Assembly (NCBI RefSeq): GCF_900105905.1
Contig: NZ_FNSV01000001.1
Coordinates: 62,001 to 126,000, forward strand
DNA length: 64,000 nucleotides
From: Rhodococcus koreensis
Lineage (GTDB): Bacteria; Actinomycetota; Actinomycetes; Mycobacteriales; Mycobacteriaceae
Direction: 5' to 3'
Part shown: positions 50,855-58,679 of the stretch, one piece after another
Numbering within the stretch: position 1 is the first letter of the stretch
Layout: each line of letters begins with the position of its first letter
Program-made: the position numbers and the translations under genes
The notes under the pieces: generated by a model
Told to the model about the DNA's origin: nothing
The model's input: only the letters and a program-made list of their open reading frames with translations
Database searches by the model: none

Positions 50855-50965
50855 ATGTTCGGGATATTTACTGATATGGCCGATTGGTTCTCGCTGCACG
50901 TCCTGCAGCCGACTCAGCACCTATGGCAACCGTTGTTGCAAGCATGGATGGATTGGCGGTACTGA
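50855..50965 (+). CDS. 36-aa Trp-rich micropeptide
   Basis: It opens MFGIFTDMADWFS and ends QAWMDWRY. Four Trp, one Arg, three Asp, two His; no signal peptide. The ribosome site AGGAG is inside the leader shared with the tandem micropeptide operon at 27.6 kb, which makes common regulation and related function likely. The MxGI-x-x-D start echoes the MIGI.FD/MIGILPD starts of that group, and the W-Q-spacing in LWQPLLQAW echoes the 30-aa peptide at 10014. Confidence 0.65.
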   Translation: MFGIFTDMADWFSLHVLQPTQHLWQPLLQAWMDWRY

Positions 50966-51076
50966 CAACGTTCCGGCCCGGAAGCATCGACGAAACCGGA
51001 GAGCTGACGGCGGGTGCTGCGGCGATCGCCGCGTGTGAACCGGTAGTTCGGCGATCCGCACCTCGGGCCGAGACGC

Positions 51077-52366
51077 CTACGCACGTGCGCACTTCGACTC
51101 CTGGTCGAGCACGCCCTCCCCGTCGATGACGCCATGGGCGAGCGGGCTCGGTGTGTGGAGCGGGTCGGGTGTGCCGATCAGGGGGTGGTCGGGGATCGGC
51201 TCACCGAGGATGGCCAGGCCGCCGCGGTGGATGGTCAGTCCGGTGATCGAGGCGACCAGAACGACGGTCTTGTCGTGCACGACCAGGGCGATCGTGGACG
51301 CGGCGACGTGGTCGGCGCGCAGTTTCCACACTCCGCGGGCGCGCTCCCACAACTCGTGCGGGGTGAGGTCGCGGTGGTACCCGAGGTGTGTGCGGCCGAG
51401 GGGGTCGTCGGTGTCGGCGGGTGAGGATTCGCCGAGCGTGACCCGGACTGCCGGGATACGCGGTGGGAGCTGCTTCGATCGGAATCCCCGCAGCTCGGAC
51501 GACGCGCCCCTTTCGCGGTCACGGGGAAGGTGCGCGAAGGGCGGATAGTGCCTGCCGTGAAGGTCGATCGGCGGCTGCTCCCCGGTCGCGGAGAAGCGCT
51601 GTTGTTCACAGAACTGCAGGCGCCGCTCGACATCGTCGTCCAGGGGTGTGTCGAGGATGTCGAAGCCGAGTTTCTTCAGCGACCACCCGATCTCGGAATT
51701 GTGTCGGCCGGGAAGATGAGTGCGCCGGAAGTCGCCGGCATCGTCCGGCACCGCCGAATGCAGCTCGTCCCGGACGCTGTGGGGTAGCGCGGCGAGGATA
51801 CGCAGCATGCACGCACCGAGCAGGCTCGATGTCGGGTAGCTCAGTTCGGGGCGGTGCTCGACGACCGCGATGGCGACGTACACGCTGACCATCCGCACGA
51901 AGTACGCCTCCACCAGCGGGAAGATCTCGTCCCACCACTCGACGATCTCGCTCGCCTGGGCGCAGAACCGGGCGTAGTAGGGGTCGGCGTCGAGGAGGGC
52001 GACCGCGGCGCCGGCCGAGTCGTCGACCGCGTCGAGGATCAGCCGAACGTGCTCGGTGATCTCGCACTTGGCGCATGGGTGAGCGAGCACCCGGAAGGTC
52101 GACTCACTGGACCGAAAGCTGCGATGACCGCAGCTGTACACGAGGCAGCCGGGAGCGACGCAGTACAGGCATGCGTCGACGTCCCCGTTCTTCCACATCG
52201 CGGGCGAGCACCGTTGCAGCGGGGTCTCTCGCCACTGGTGACCGACGGGGCATCGCCACCACAGCATTTCGTGAGACGAGACCGGGATCGAATCCAGGTC
52301 GATCCCGGAATTGCGGGCCGGATCCAGCTGCCGGAACAGCTCTGGGTACTTATCTTTGAAACGCAC
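51077..52366 (-). CDS. treble-clef zinc-ribbon protein of unknown role
   Basis: 429 aa. N-terminus FKDKYPELFRQLDPARNSGI then SSHEMLWWRCPVGHQW and CLYC is the treble-clef pattern (W-x-C..GH-x-W...C-x-x-C) of DUF4379-like zinc-ribbon proteins, with a further Cys set (CGHRS, CAKCE) by residue 100. The remainder (about 110-429) is unrecognised, helical in 130-200 and richer in beta strands near 360-400 (STIALVVHDKTVVLVASITG). It is probably nucleic-acid related. It sits beside lsr2 on the same strand but 38 bases apart without overlap. Confidence 0.7.
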   Translation of the reverse strand: MRFKDKYPELFRQLDPARNSGIDLDSIPVSSHEMLWWRCPVGHQWRETPLQRCSPAMWKNGDVDACLYCVAPGCLVYSCGHRSFRSSESTFRVLAHPCAKCEITEHVRLILDAVDDSAGAAVALLDADPYYARFCAQASEIVEWWDEIFPLVEAYFVRMVSVYVAIAVVEHRPELSYPTSSLLGACMLRILAALPHSVRDELHSAVPDDAGDFRRTHLPGRHNSEIGWSLKKLGFDILDTPLDDDVERRLQFCEQQRFSATGEQPPIDLHGRHYPPFAHLPRDRERGASSELRGFRSKQLPPRIPAVRVTLGESSPADTDDPLGRTHLGYHRDLTPHELWERARGVWKLRADHVAASTIALVVHDKTVVLVASITGLTIHRGGLAILGEPIPDHPLIGTPDPLHTPSPLAHGVIDGEGVLDQESKCARA

Positions 52367-52403
52367 AGCCCCCCTCGGATCTATGTCGCGTGCTGAGACT
52401 TTG

Positions 52404-52751
52404 TCAGTGGGCAGCGTGGAAGGCGTGCTCGATCTCTGCGGGGATGCGTCCGCGGGAGGAGAGTTCGTAGCCCTGCTCGATCGCCCAGGTGCGGATCTTC
52501 TGCGTTTCGCCCCGTGGCCGCTTCGCCGTGGTGGGGTGGGCTGGCCGGTCCGAGCGGTGTTTGCGGCCGCCGACGCGGATGGAGTGCGTGATGTAGTAGT
52601 CGAGCACCTCGCGGAACTCCTTCGCGTGCTCGTCTTTCAGGTCGATCACGTATTCGACGCCGTCGAGTCCGTAGCTGATGCTCTCGCCGTCCTCCCCGAA
52701 GTCGGTGCCGTCGATGTCGTCGACCAGCTCCACCACGACCTTGCGTGCCAC
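52404..52751 (-). CDS. lsr2: Lsr2-family nucleoid-associated silencer
   Basis: 115 aa from GTG 52751 (AAGGAG eight bases upstream). Binds A/T-rich DNA and silences foreign genes, as H-NS does in enterobacteria. The N-terminal dimerisation part starts MARKVVVELVDDIDG; GVEYVIDL and the helix with FREVLDYYI follow. The C-terminal AT-hook-like domain contains IRTWAIEQGYELSSRGRIP with the RGR triplet. Plasmid copies can hide the plasmid from, or lend silencing capacity to, the host. Downstream of the KfrA-like gene on the same strand. Confidence 0.93.
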   Translation of the reverse strand: MARKVVVELVDDIDGTDFGEDGESISYGLDGVEYVIDLKDEHAKEFREVLDYYITHSIRVGGRKHRSDRPAHPTTAKRPRGETQKIRTWAIEQGYELSSRGRIPAEIEHAFHAAH

Positions 52752-52802
52752 AGATTCCACTCCTTGAGGTTCTTGGTACGGACCAGCTGACAGTACTGGC
52801 AG

Positions 52803-53732
52803 TTATTTCGCTCTTCGTGCGGTGTCTTTGGCGGTCACGCTTGCGCTACGCGCCTCGGCGAGTTCGGTGCGCAGCTCCTCCGCACGTTCGCGGGCGGCCT
52901 CTGCGTGGGCCTGGGCAGTGGCGAGATCCGCTTTGGTGGTGGCGAGTTCGTCGCGGGCCGTGTCCGCTCGCGTGCGTTCTGTCTGGGTCGCACTCCGCGC
53001 CTCCGCCAGATCGGCCTCGAGTCGTTCGATGGTGGCCGCCGCCGCCGCGGCCGCGCGGTCGGCGCCGGCCTGGGTCTGCAGCATCTCCCGATCCAGCTCC
53101 GCGATGCGGGTGCGCTGGGATTCGATGATTCGATGTTGTTCCGCGGCCTTGTCGCGGTACTCCGCCTCCGCCGCCTGCATCCGCTCCTGCCCGCGGTCGA
53201 GGACCGCGGCGTGTTCCTCGGTGAGGGTGGACAGCTCCTCCTGGTGAGCCGCTTGCAGCGTCTGCACCTGCTCGGCGTGCTCGCGCTTGGCTTCGACCAG
53301 TGCGGCCGCCGACTCCGCGGCCGCCGACTCCGCCGCGTCGGCTGCCGCGTCGGCGTTGGCCCGGTCGTCGAGCGCGGCGTCGAGCCGGGCCTGTGACTGT
53401 TCGAGTTCGGCGGCCGCGTCGGCTCGCACCTTGTCCGCGGCCACCTGGGCGCGGCGCAGGTGAGCATCTATCACGGCGGGGTCGCCGAGTAGGTCCACCG
53501 CGCCGGTGATCCGGTCGGTGACCGCGGTCAGCTTCTCGAACGCGTTGTCGGCTTCTTGCCGCAGCAACGGCAGGAGCTGCGTCAGCGTCGCCGCAGCTTC
53601 CCCTGGGTCGGTGGGCAATTCGGCCTCCGCCGCGGCCGAGGCGGTCTCCTGCTTCTTCCGGTCCCGCCAGGCGCGGACGCGGTCGGCGTTCGACTCGTAC
53701 ACCCGGGGCCTACCTGGCTTGTTCTCGCCCAT
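52803..53732 (-). CDS. KfrA-like coiled-coil DNA-binding protein
   Basis: 309 aa. N-terminal GRPRVYESNADRVRAWRDRK resembles an AT-hook followed by a basic helix for DNA contact; then a ~240-residue Ala/Glu/Arg/Gln coiled coil to the end. Plasmid proteins of this form (KfrA and relatives) act in partition and regulate their own promoter. Directly upstream lies an A/T-rich region with a 12-bp palindrome (53779-53816) that is the obvious binding site. It neighbours lsr2. Confidence 0.78.
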   Translation of the reverse strand: MGENKPGRPRVYESNADRVRAWRDRKKQETASAAAEAELPTDPGEAAATLTQLLPLLRQEADNAFEKLTAVTDRITGAVDLLGDPAVIDAHLRRAQVAADKVRADAAAELEQSQARLDAALDDRANADAAADAAESAAAESAAALVEAKREHAEQVQTLQAAHQEELSTLTEEHAAVLDRGQERMQAAEAEYRDKAAEQHRIIESQRTRIAELDREMLQTQAGADRAAAAAAATIERLEADLAEARSATQTERTRADTARDELATTKADLATAQAHAEAARERAEELRTELAEARSASVTAKDTARRAK

Positions 53733-53778
53733 TGGGCGCCTCCCGTCATCGGCAACTCAGAAATCGTAACATATTTCA

Positions 53779-53816
53779 TTTCATTACGTTTCATTACTGT
53801 GGCGAACGTAATGAAA
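53779..53816. promoter_or_regulatory. palindromic operator or centromere-like site of the KfrA-like gene
   Basis: TTTCATTACGTT (53779-53790) and AACGTAATGAAA (53805-53816), a perfect 12-bp inverted repeat with a 14-bp spacer, in a markedly A/T-rich patch with extra TTCATT direct repeats (53774-53796). It is about 46-84 bases before the start codon at 53732. Confidence 0.7.
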
Positions 53817-53878
53817 GATATATTTGTGTAACGCGCTTGACAATGGAGGCGGTATTGGACCGGGAGGAAGGGACTGCA

Positions 53879-54079
53879 ATGGACGCGACTTACGCCCGCT
53901 CACGTCGTCACCAGCGACGCCGTCGGCCTCGGCGGGCGCCGAGATTCATCGTGATGGCCTCGAATGATGACGAGAGCTCTGGCGGTGACCCCATTGCCAG
54001 CTACGCCCTACCCGACGGCGACTCCCCGGCCGGCGTCCTGGCCGCGAACGGGGTGCGGGCTGTAACGGCTCTTGGTTAG
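53879..54079 (+). CDS. small basic protein, possible gene remnant
   Basis: 66 aa: ATG 53879 with GGGAGGAAGG upstream. Arg-rich start (ARSRRHQRRRRPRRAPR), acidic middle, and end GVRAVTALG. The bases coding RAVTA (CGGGCTGTAACGGC) recur at 57746-57759, where they also encode RAVTA. It may be a short real gene or the 5' part of a gene cut by rearrangement before the IS21 element. Confidence 0.4.
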   Translation: MDATYARSRRHQRRRRPRRAPRFIVMASNDDESSGGDPIASYALPDGDSPAGVLAANGVRAVTALG

Positions 54080-54351
54080 AGCCATAGCAAGCGGTTCCGA
54101 GCGTTAGCGAGGGAGCTTGCGTAGTTGGCGTACTAGGGAAACGGGTTAGATTTTCCATTCTTGCGACCGGTCGCAGGGACCTAAGTTCCGCGCAAAACGG
54201 GGGTCGCAAGGATGGCCTCGATTTTCTGCGCCCCATGAGCTATGTCACTGACGCAGATGACGCAAGGACGCCGGAGGCGGTTTTGCGTCGTATCGGTGGG
54301 CCCGCCGAGCGCAGCGAACGGGGTCATCGCATCGGTGTTGGCGTCAGGGTC
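54080..54351. other. gap with operator-like palindrome left of IS21
   Basis: No gene supported. TGCGACCGGTCGCA (54162-54175) is a perfect 14-bp palindrome, and a half site GGTCGCAA recurs near 54203-54210. A further stem GACGCAA...TTGCGTC encloses CGCC-GGA-GGCG near 54260-54292. Confidence 0.5.
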
Positions 54352-54400
54352 TGTCGACCGTCACGTAATTCCCCAGGGGTGTCCGTCACGTAATTCCCCA
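54352..54400 (+). repeat. left end of IS21 element: terminal repeat plus inner copy
   Basis: The terminal inverted repeat is at 54352-54377 and an inner copy GTCCGTCACGTAATTCCCCA at 54381-54400, in tandem. Confidence 0.85.
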
Positions 54401-54448
54401 TGCTCGGGCGTGCTGAGTCGAGGGTAACCCGAGCGGACGGGGTGCGGA

Positions 54449-55213
54449 TCAAGTTGCGCTGGCGGTGCGGTGTCCGGGTCGTTTGCGGGGTCGGTAGGAC
54501 GGTCCGTCCATCAGGGTTTGATGGCTGGTGTTGATCAGCCGGTCGAGGAGGGACTCGGCGACGACCGGGTTCGGGAACAGCGGATACCAGTCCTTCGGGG
54601 CGCGGTTACTCGTCAGAATCAGGGGTTTGCCGGCGATCGCACGATCGGAAACCAGATCGTAGAGGTCATCGGACTGGGTAGTGGTGTGCTCACGCATCGC
54701 GAAATCATCGATAATCAACACCAGCGGCCGGGTGTATTCCCGCATCCGCTGACCGATGGTGCGGTCGGCATGGCCGCCGGCCAGATCGGCGAGCATGCGG
54801 GAGCACTTGACGAACCGCACGTCCCCACCACGGCGGGCGACATGATGCCCAAGAGCTTGTGCCACATGGGTTTTGCCTACTCCAACGGGTCCGTAGAGAA
54901 TGACCGACTCGCCGGCGTCGAGCCAGCGCAGCGCGGCCAGATCCCGCAGCATCGCCGCCGGGAGTTTCGGATTCGCGGTGAAATCGAAGTCCTCGAACGT
55001 GGCCCGTTGCTCGAACCTCGCCCGCCGCAGCCGGCGGGCCAGCGCCGCGGTTTCCCGGCGGGCGATCTCGTCCTCACACAGCACTTGCAGGAATTCGAGG
55101 TGCCCAAGCTGCCCGTCCCGGGTCTGGGCGAGCCGGGCATCGAGCGTGTCGAGCATCCCGGTCAGCTTCAACGTTTTCAGCGCAGCCCGCAGGCTGGGGT
55201 CGTGAATGGTCAT
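54449..55213 (-). CDS. istB: IstB helper ATPase of the IS21 element
   Basis: 254 aa from ATG 55213 (AGGAATC upstream). AAA+ ATPase that helps IstA choose targets and assemble the transpososome. Walker A YGPVGVGKTH (about 106-115), Walker B LVLIIDDFAMRE (about 163-174), sensor LILTSNRAPKDW. The N-terminal helical region (LKTLKLTGMLDTLDARL) is complete. Full length for the family and no frameshift, so the element could be active. Confidence 0.93.
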   Translation of the reverse strand: MTIHDPSLRAALKTLKLTGMLDTLDARLAQTRDGQLGHLEFLQVLCEDEIARRETAALARRLRRARFEQRATFEDFDFTANPKLPAAMLRDLAALRWLDAGESVILYGPVGVGKTHVAQALGHHVARRGGDVRFVKCSRMLADLAGGHADRTIGQRMREYTRPLVLIIDDFAMREHTTTQSDDLYDLVSDRAIAGKPLILTSNRAPKDWYPLFPNPVVAESLLDRLINTSHQTLMDGPSYRPRKRPGHRTASAT

Positions 55214-55274
55214 GACGATTCCTAAGGTGAAAGTAATTGGTGTGCAGCATGTGTCAGTGGCAGCGTTCAACACT

Positions 55275-56834
55275 TCAGGCGGTGCGTTCGGTGTCGAAGG
55301 CATCGGGTCCGCGCAGGAATGCCGGCGCCGGTGCGGGGGCTGGTGCCGGCCGTCCGTCGTGTTCGGTGCCGGCGGCGAGGATGCCCTTGACGGTGCGGTA
55401 GCTGGGGTCACCGACCTCGAGGGCGCGGGCGCAGGCCGCGTCCAGGCGGGCGTCGTCGTAGCGGTCCCGCAGCCGGATGATGCCCTGGATCGCCCGCAGC
55501 CGGTGCAGCGCGTTGACCTGCGATAACTCGGCGACGATCGCGACGGCGCCGAGACCGATCTGCTCGGCCTGCGCCCGGCACCAGGACACCGTCTGCAGCG
55601 TGTAGGCGATCTTGTGCGGAGGGTAGTGCTCGGGGTTCGTCGACCGCCCCGACAGGTGCAGCACGTGGGTGGCGACCACCTGCTCGGTGTGGAAGATCTG
55701 CACCACGTCGCCGCTGGTGCGGACCAGCACTTGCTGACCGATCAACCGCCAGGGCACCGAGTACAGGGCCTTGCCGGCCTTGACGTGACAGTCCGGGGCG
55801 ACCTTGCCGACCTGGTAGCGGACCGGGTCGAATGGTCGCGGTGGAAGTGGTGTGAGACGGTGCTTTTCGACAGCATCGAACACCGCTGTCGGCTGCGCTC
55901 CGTCGAGACCACGATGGTTATGGCGACCGTAGACGTCGGTGCACCAGGCCAGAGCGGCGTCCTGCATCTGCGCCAGCGAGGTGAACTCGCGGCCCTTGAA
56001 GTACGAATCGCGGATATAAGGCATCGGGCGCTCGATCCTGGGTTTATCCTTTGGTTTTCCGGCGCGAGCGGGGTCGATCAGCAGCCCGTAGTAGGCGGCG
56101 AGTTCGGCATAGGCGCGGTTGATCTTCGGGTCGTACAGATCCGGCCGGTCCACTCCGGTTTTGAGGTTGTCGCACACGATCCGGGCCGGCGTGCCGCCGA
56201 AGAACTCGAACGCGGCCACGTGCGAGGCGCACCACGAGGACTGGTCCATCCGCAGCACCGGCTGCACGAACAGCATCCGCGAACAGGTCAGGATTATCGC
56301 GAACGCCCACACCGCCACCCGGCGGTCGGTGGCCGGATCCCGCCACATCCCGAGCTTGCCGTAGTCCACCTGAGCCTCGTTGCCGGGAGGGACCGCACCC
56401 CGGAGCACCGTCACCTTCGGCTCCGCCACCTGATCGGCGAATTGCGCTGCCACATAACGTCGTACCGTCGACTCAGACACCGCGACCTCGTGGTCGTCAC
56501 GTAGGCGTTGCGCGATCGTCGCGACCGTCACCGACGCCTTCAGCTGCGCGTCGATCCAGTCGTGGTGCGCGGCGATCGCCGGCCACGTCACCGCCCGCGC
56601 CGCTGGGTCGCCGACCTCCGGAAACCACCCGGCGATCAGCTCCCGCCAGAGCGCCTCGTCGAACTTGCCGCCCTCGCCCGGCGTCAGCCCGGCCGCCAAC
56701 GCGGGTGCCAGGTATTTCCGGATGGTCTTGCGGTCGATTCCCAGGGCCGTCGAGATCTGCACCTGAGACCTTCCGGCATCCCAATGCCGGAACAACTCCA
56801 TCAGATCGATCATCGTCCACGTTCTCCTTGCCAC
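55275..56834 (-). CDS. istA: IstA transposase of the IS21 element
   Basis: 519 aa from GTG 56834 (GAAGGGG upstream); an ATG at 56813 with AAGGAG nearby is an alternative. N-terminal HTH (VQISTALGIDRKTIRKYL), a second HTH (VSESTVRRYV), then the DDE catalytic core: AQVDYGKLG (first Asp), CDNLKTG (second Asp) and PRIERPMPYI (Glu). A C-terminal beta-barrel follows (YSVPWRLIGQQVLVR). Length and motifs are complete. istB starts 62 bases downstream on the same strand. Confidence 0.93.
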   Translation of the reverse strand: MARRTWTMIDLMELFRHWDAGRSQVQISTALGIDRKTIRKYLAPALAAGLTPGEGGKFDEALWRELIAGWFPEVGDPAARAVTWPAIAAHHDWIDAQLKASVTVATIAQRLRDDHEVAVSESTVRRYVAAQFADQVAEPKVTVLRGAVPPGNEAQVDYGKLGMWRDPATDRRVAVWAFAIILTCSRMLFVQPVLRMDQSSWCASHVAAFEFFGGTPARIVCDNLKTGVDRPDLYDPKINRAYAELAAYYGLLIDPARAGKPKDKPRIERPMPYIRDSYFKGREFTSLAQMQDAALAWCTDVYGRHNHRGLDGAQPTAVFDAVEKHRLTPLPPRPFDPVRYQVGKVAPDCHVKAGKALYSVPWRLIGQQVLVRTSGDVVQIFHTEQVVATHVLHLSGRSTNPEHYPPHKIAYTLQTVSWCRAQAEQIGLGAVAIVAELSQVNALHRLRAIQGIIRLRDRYDDARLDAACARALEVGDPSYRTVKGILAAGTEHDGRPAPAPAPAPAFLRGPDAFDTERTA

Positions 56835-56922
56835 CGTCAGGCCCCTTCCCGGGCCCGTGTCGGTGGCCCAGTCAGGAGCGAACCTGCAGCAGCACCCCAG
56901 CCCCGGCCGACACGCCCCAGGG

Positions 56923-57002
56923 TGGGGAATTACGTGACGGCCGGGTGGGGAATTACGTGACGGACAAACCCCTCAACCTGGGGAATTACATGACCGCTGA
57001 CA
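56923..57002 (-). repeat. right end of IS21 element: terminal repeat plus two inner copies
   Basis: Copies at 56923-56942 and 56946-56965 (TGGGGAATTACGTGACGG core) and the terminal copy at 56977-57002 (GGGGAATTACATGACCGCTG then ACA). Confidence 0.85.
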
Positions 57003-57093
57003 GAGTCACACGGGCCGCAGCGGGTCGTTCCTGCAGGCCCTGCCGATGGACAGTTGTACGGCGGTAGTGCCGTTGCCGTCCGGTGACGAAAGA

Positions 57094-57130
57094 GAAGAAC
57101 CCGCACCGGGAGGCAGAGCGCGGGTTCTTC
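57094..57130. terminator. hairpin terminator candidate
   Basis: GAAGAACCCGC (57094-57104) and GCGGGTTCTTC (57120-57130), a perfect 11-bp stem with a 15-nt loop. It lies beyond the 3' end of the lipoprotein gene (stop at 57212) and right of the IS21 element; the GTTCTTC half gives a modest T-run on the + strand. Confidence 0.6.
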
Positions 57131-57211
57131 GTGGAGCTGTGCTGCAGTTGGCCGGCGTCAGCGCAGTGCGATGCGATCGCGTTGTCGGCCCGGGCCGCGG
57201 GGAGCTCCTCG

Positions 57212-57622
57212 CTACGTCAGAGGTACGAAGCGCAGCGTCCACGGACCCCTCGTGTTCTCGATTTTGAGGGTCACTGGTCCGGTGGAGGGGTAGGTGGTGA
57301 CACCGGACGTCTCATTGGCGTTGATGAATGCGGAACCCGTCGATCCGTCGCGATTGACCGGCTTGACGATCAGATGACCCGAGGTGTTCGTGTACTGGAC
57401 GGTGTAACCACCTGGTTCAAGATTGGCTGTCAGAACAGACTCTCCTGAGCCACTGAGCTCCACCGGCACCGTGGGAGCGGGCACAGCAGTGCTTGTGGAA
57501 GCCGTTGGCGCAGTCAGCGCATTGATCGGGGCCGGCTCGTTGGCCTTGGTTGAGGCCTGGCACGCGGTTCCCGCCATGCAAACACCTACTGCCACCACGG
57601 CAGCGGTCACAACTTTTCTCAC
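57212..57622 (-). CDS. putative lipoprotein
   Basis: 136 aa. Signal sequence MRKVVTAAVVAVGVCMAGTA followed by Cys21, an acceptable lipobox (GTAC), then a Thr/Ala/Pro linker (about 25-52) and a beta-rich domain (about 53-136: NLEPGGYTVQYTNTSGHLIV, GPVTLKIENTRGPWTLRF) like small surface or adhesin-type domains. It would be anchored to the outer face of the cytoplasmic membrane. Single gene, transcribed towards the IS21 element. Confidence 0.78.
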   Translation of the reverse strand: MRKVVTAAVVAVGVCMAGTACQASTKANEPAPINALTAPTASTSTAVPAPTVPVELSGSGESVLTANLEPGGYTVQYTNTSGHLIVKPVNRDGSTGSAFINANETSGVTTYPSTGPVTLKIENTRGPWTLRFVPLT

Positions 57623-57743
57623 TCAATCCTCCTTGTTGCCGCAGACGCTACAGCTAAGCGAGATCGTCACTCACCGACACCTATGACCTGGGTCCACTGG
57701 TGCGACGCACTGCCGAGCTCCTCGGGCTGGGGCGCGATCAGGG

Positions 57744-58016
57744 TTGCGGGCTGTAACGGCCGAGGAATGGGCGGATTACCAGCTCACGACGTACGGAAGC
57801 CCAGCCGACGAAGACTCACCCCACACCGGTTTGACCTGCATATATGCCCATTTTTCCGCCTTTACTACGGGAACCTCGAACGGGTGGCGAGCGATCGGCA
57901 ATGGCGAGTCCGAGGTCGAACCGGGCTACACAATTGTGTGGCGTGCCGCTCTCCCGGGCGCGATGCTCGCCGGTGGCTCTGCGACACGACTCGCGGCGGC
58001 GGCAGGAATCAGCTGA
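57744..58016 (+). CDS. possible small gene or gene remnant
   Basis: An open frame from TTG 57744, no good ribosome site. The first ~35 residues (RAVTAEEWADYQLTTYGSPA onward) have coding-like third positions and composition; the rest looks less protein-like, so a frameshift or truncation around 57850 is possible. The first bases repeat 54056-54070 on the other side of the IS21 element. Confidence 0.3.
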   Translation: MRAVTAEEWADYQLTTYGSPADEDSPHTGLTCIYAHFSAFTTGTSNGWRAIGNGESEVEPGYTIVWRAALPGAMLAGGSATRLAAAAGIS

Positions 58017-58139
58017 GAGAGGGTGTACCAGATCCGAGACGGTCGCCGCTGAACGAACGGTTCGCCGATGTTTCAGCAGCTCTCATAGGCATGGCAAAGG
58101 GCGGTGGAGCGACGAGCGCCGACAACCTGGCGCGTCACA

Positions 58140-58190
58140 AACATGTGTCGAAAATGCTCGCAAGATGGTTTTTCGACACATGTTCTCGAC
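58140..58190. promoter_or_regulatory. second res-like site
   Basis: AACATGTGTCGAAAA (58140-58154) and its exact complement TTTTCGACACATGTT (58170-58184), a 15-bp inverted repeat, followed by CTCGAC. TTTTCGACAC then GTTCTCGAC matches 40891-40911 beside the resolvase gene in the same orientation. Confidence 0.6.
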
Positions 58191-58236
58191 GCAAGTTTCC
58201 GCCAGTGGTGAGCTCGTCGCAACTGTGACTCCCGGC

Positions 58237-58273
58237 GCTATCTGGCACGTTTTTGCCGACGCTATTTGGCACG
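58237..58273. repeat. 24-bp-spaced direct repeat
   Basis: GCTATCTGGCACG (58237-58249) and GCTATTTGGCACG (58261-58273), start-to-start 24 bp, 50 bp right of the res-like palindrome. Might be accessory recombinase sites. Confidence 0.6.
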
Positions 58274-58679
58274 GTGCTGTCTGTGAGGCATCTTCAGTCG
58301 CGGCACGCTGGCGCCACGATTCATGGCGAGACGGGATCCGAGGTCGAACTGCCGGTGAAGCTTGCCTGGAACCTCCTGTCCTGTGGGTGTTGCGTAAGCG
58401 GATCGCTGACGGGGCATCCCGCATCATCGGGAGATGACTTCACGGCGAGCATCGACTTATTCAAGCCATTTCTTGCAGAATGCCAGAGTTTCAGAAACCT
58501 CTTTGCAACCAGCAGCTTCATTTGCAGGAAGCTTGTTTCGTGGCCTTCCCCATCGCGTGTGAGGCGGACCGTCTGCCGTAGGGGGTAGCTGGGAAACCGA
58601 ATTGTCGAGATGTCCTGTCTCGTTGCATATGACCTGAGTTGCACCAGGTGAGCCGGGGATTACTACCGTAGAACCCGCG
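58274..58679. other. gene-poor gap of about 400 bp
   Basis: No frame combines start signal and coding bias. It is moderately A/T-rich near 58440-58520. Probably non-coding 3' flank of the leftward membrane gene that ends at 58680. Confidence 0.35.

Larger units (their letters stand above)
54352..57002. mobile_element. IS21-family insertion sequence (istA-istB)
   Basis: About 2651 bp with both transposition genes intact. The 26-bp ends, TGTCGACCGTCACGTAATTC at the left and the complement of GGAATTACATGACCGCTGAC at the right, match at most positions and start TGT/end ACA. Inner copies of the same repeat (54381-54400; 56923-56942 and 56946-56965) are the multiple transposase sites usual for IS21 elements. 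No clear direct target duplication was seen at the edges. Confidence 0.88.

Noticed and set aside
54343..57010. Target-site duplication of the IS21 element
   Set aside because: The bases directly outside both ends do not repeat; the insertion may have been followed by rearrangement.
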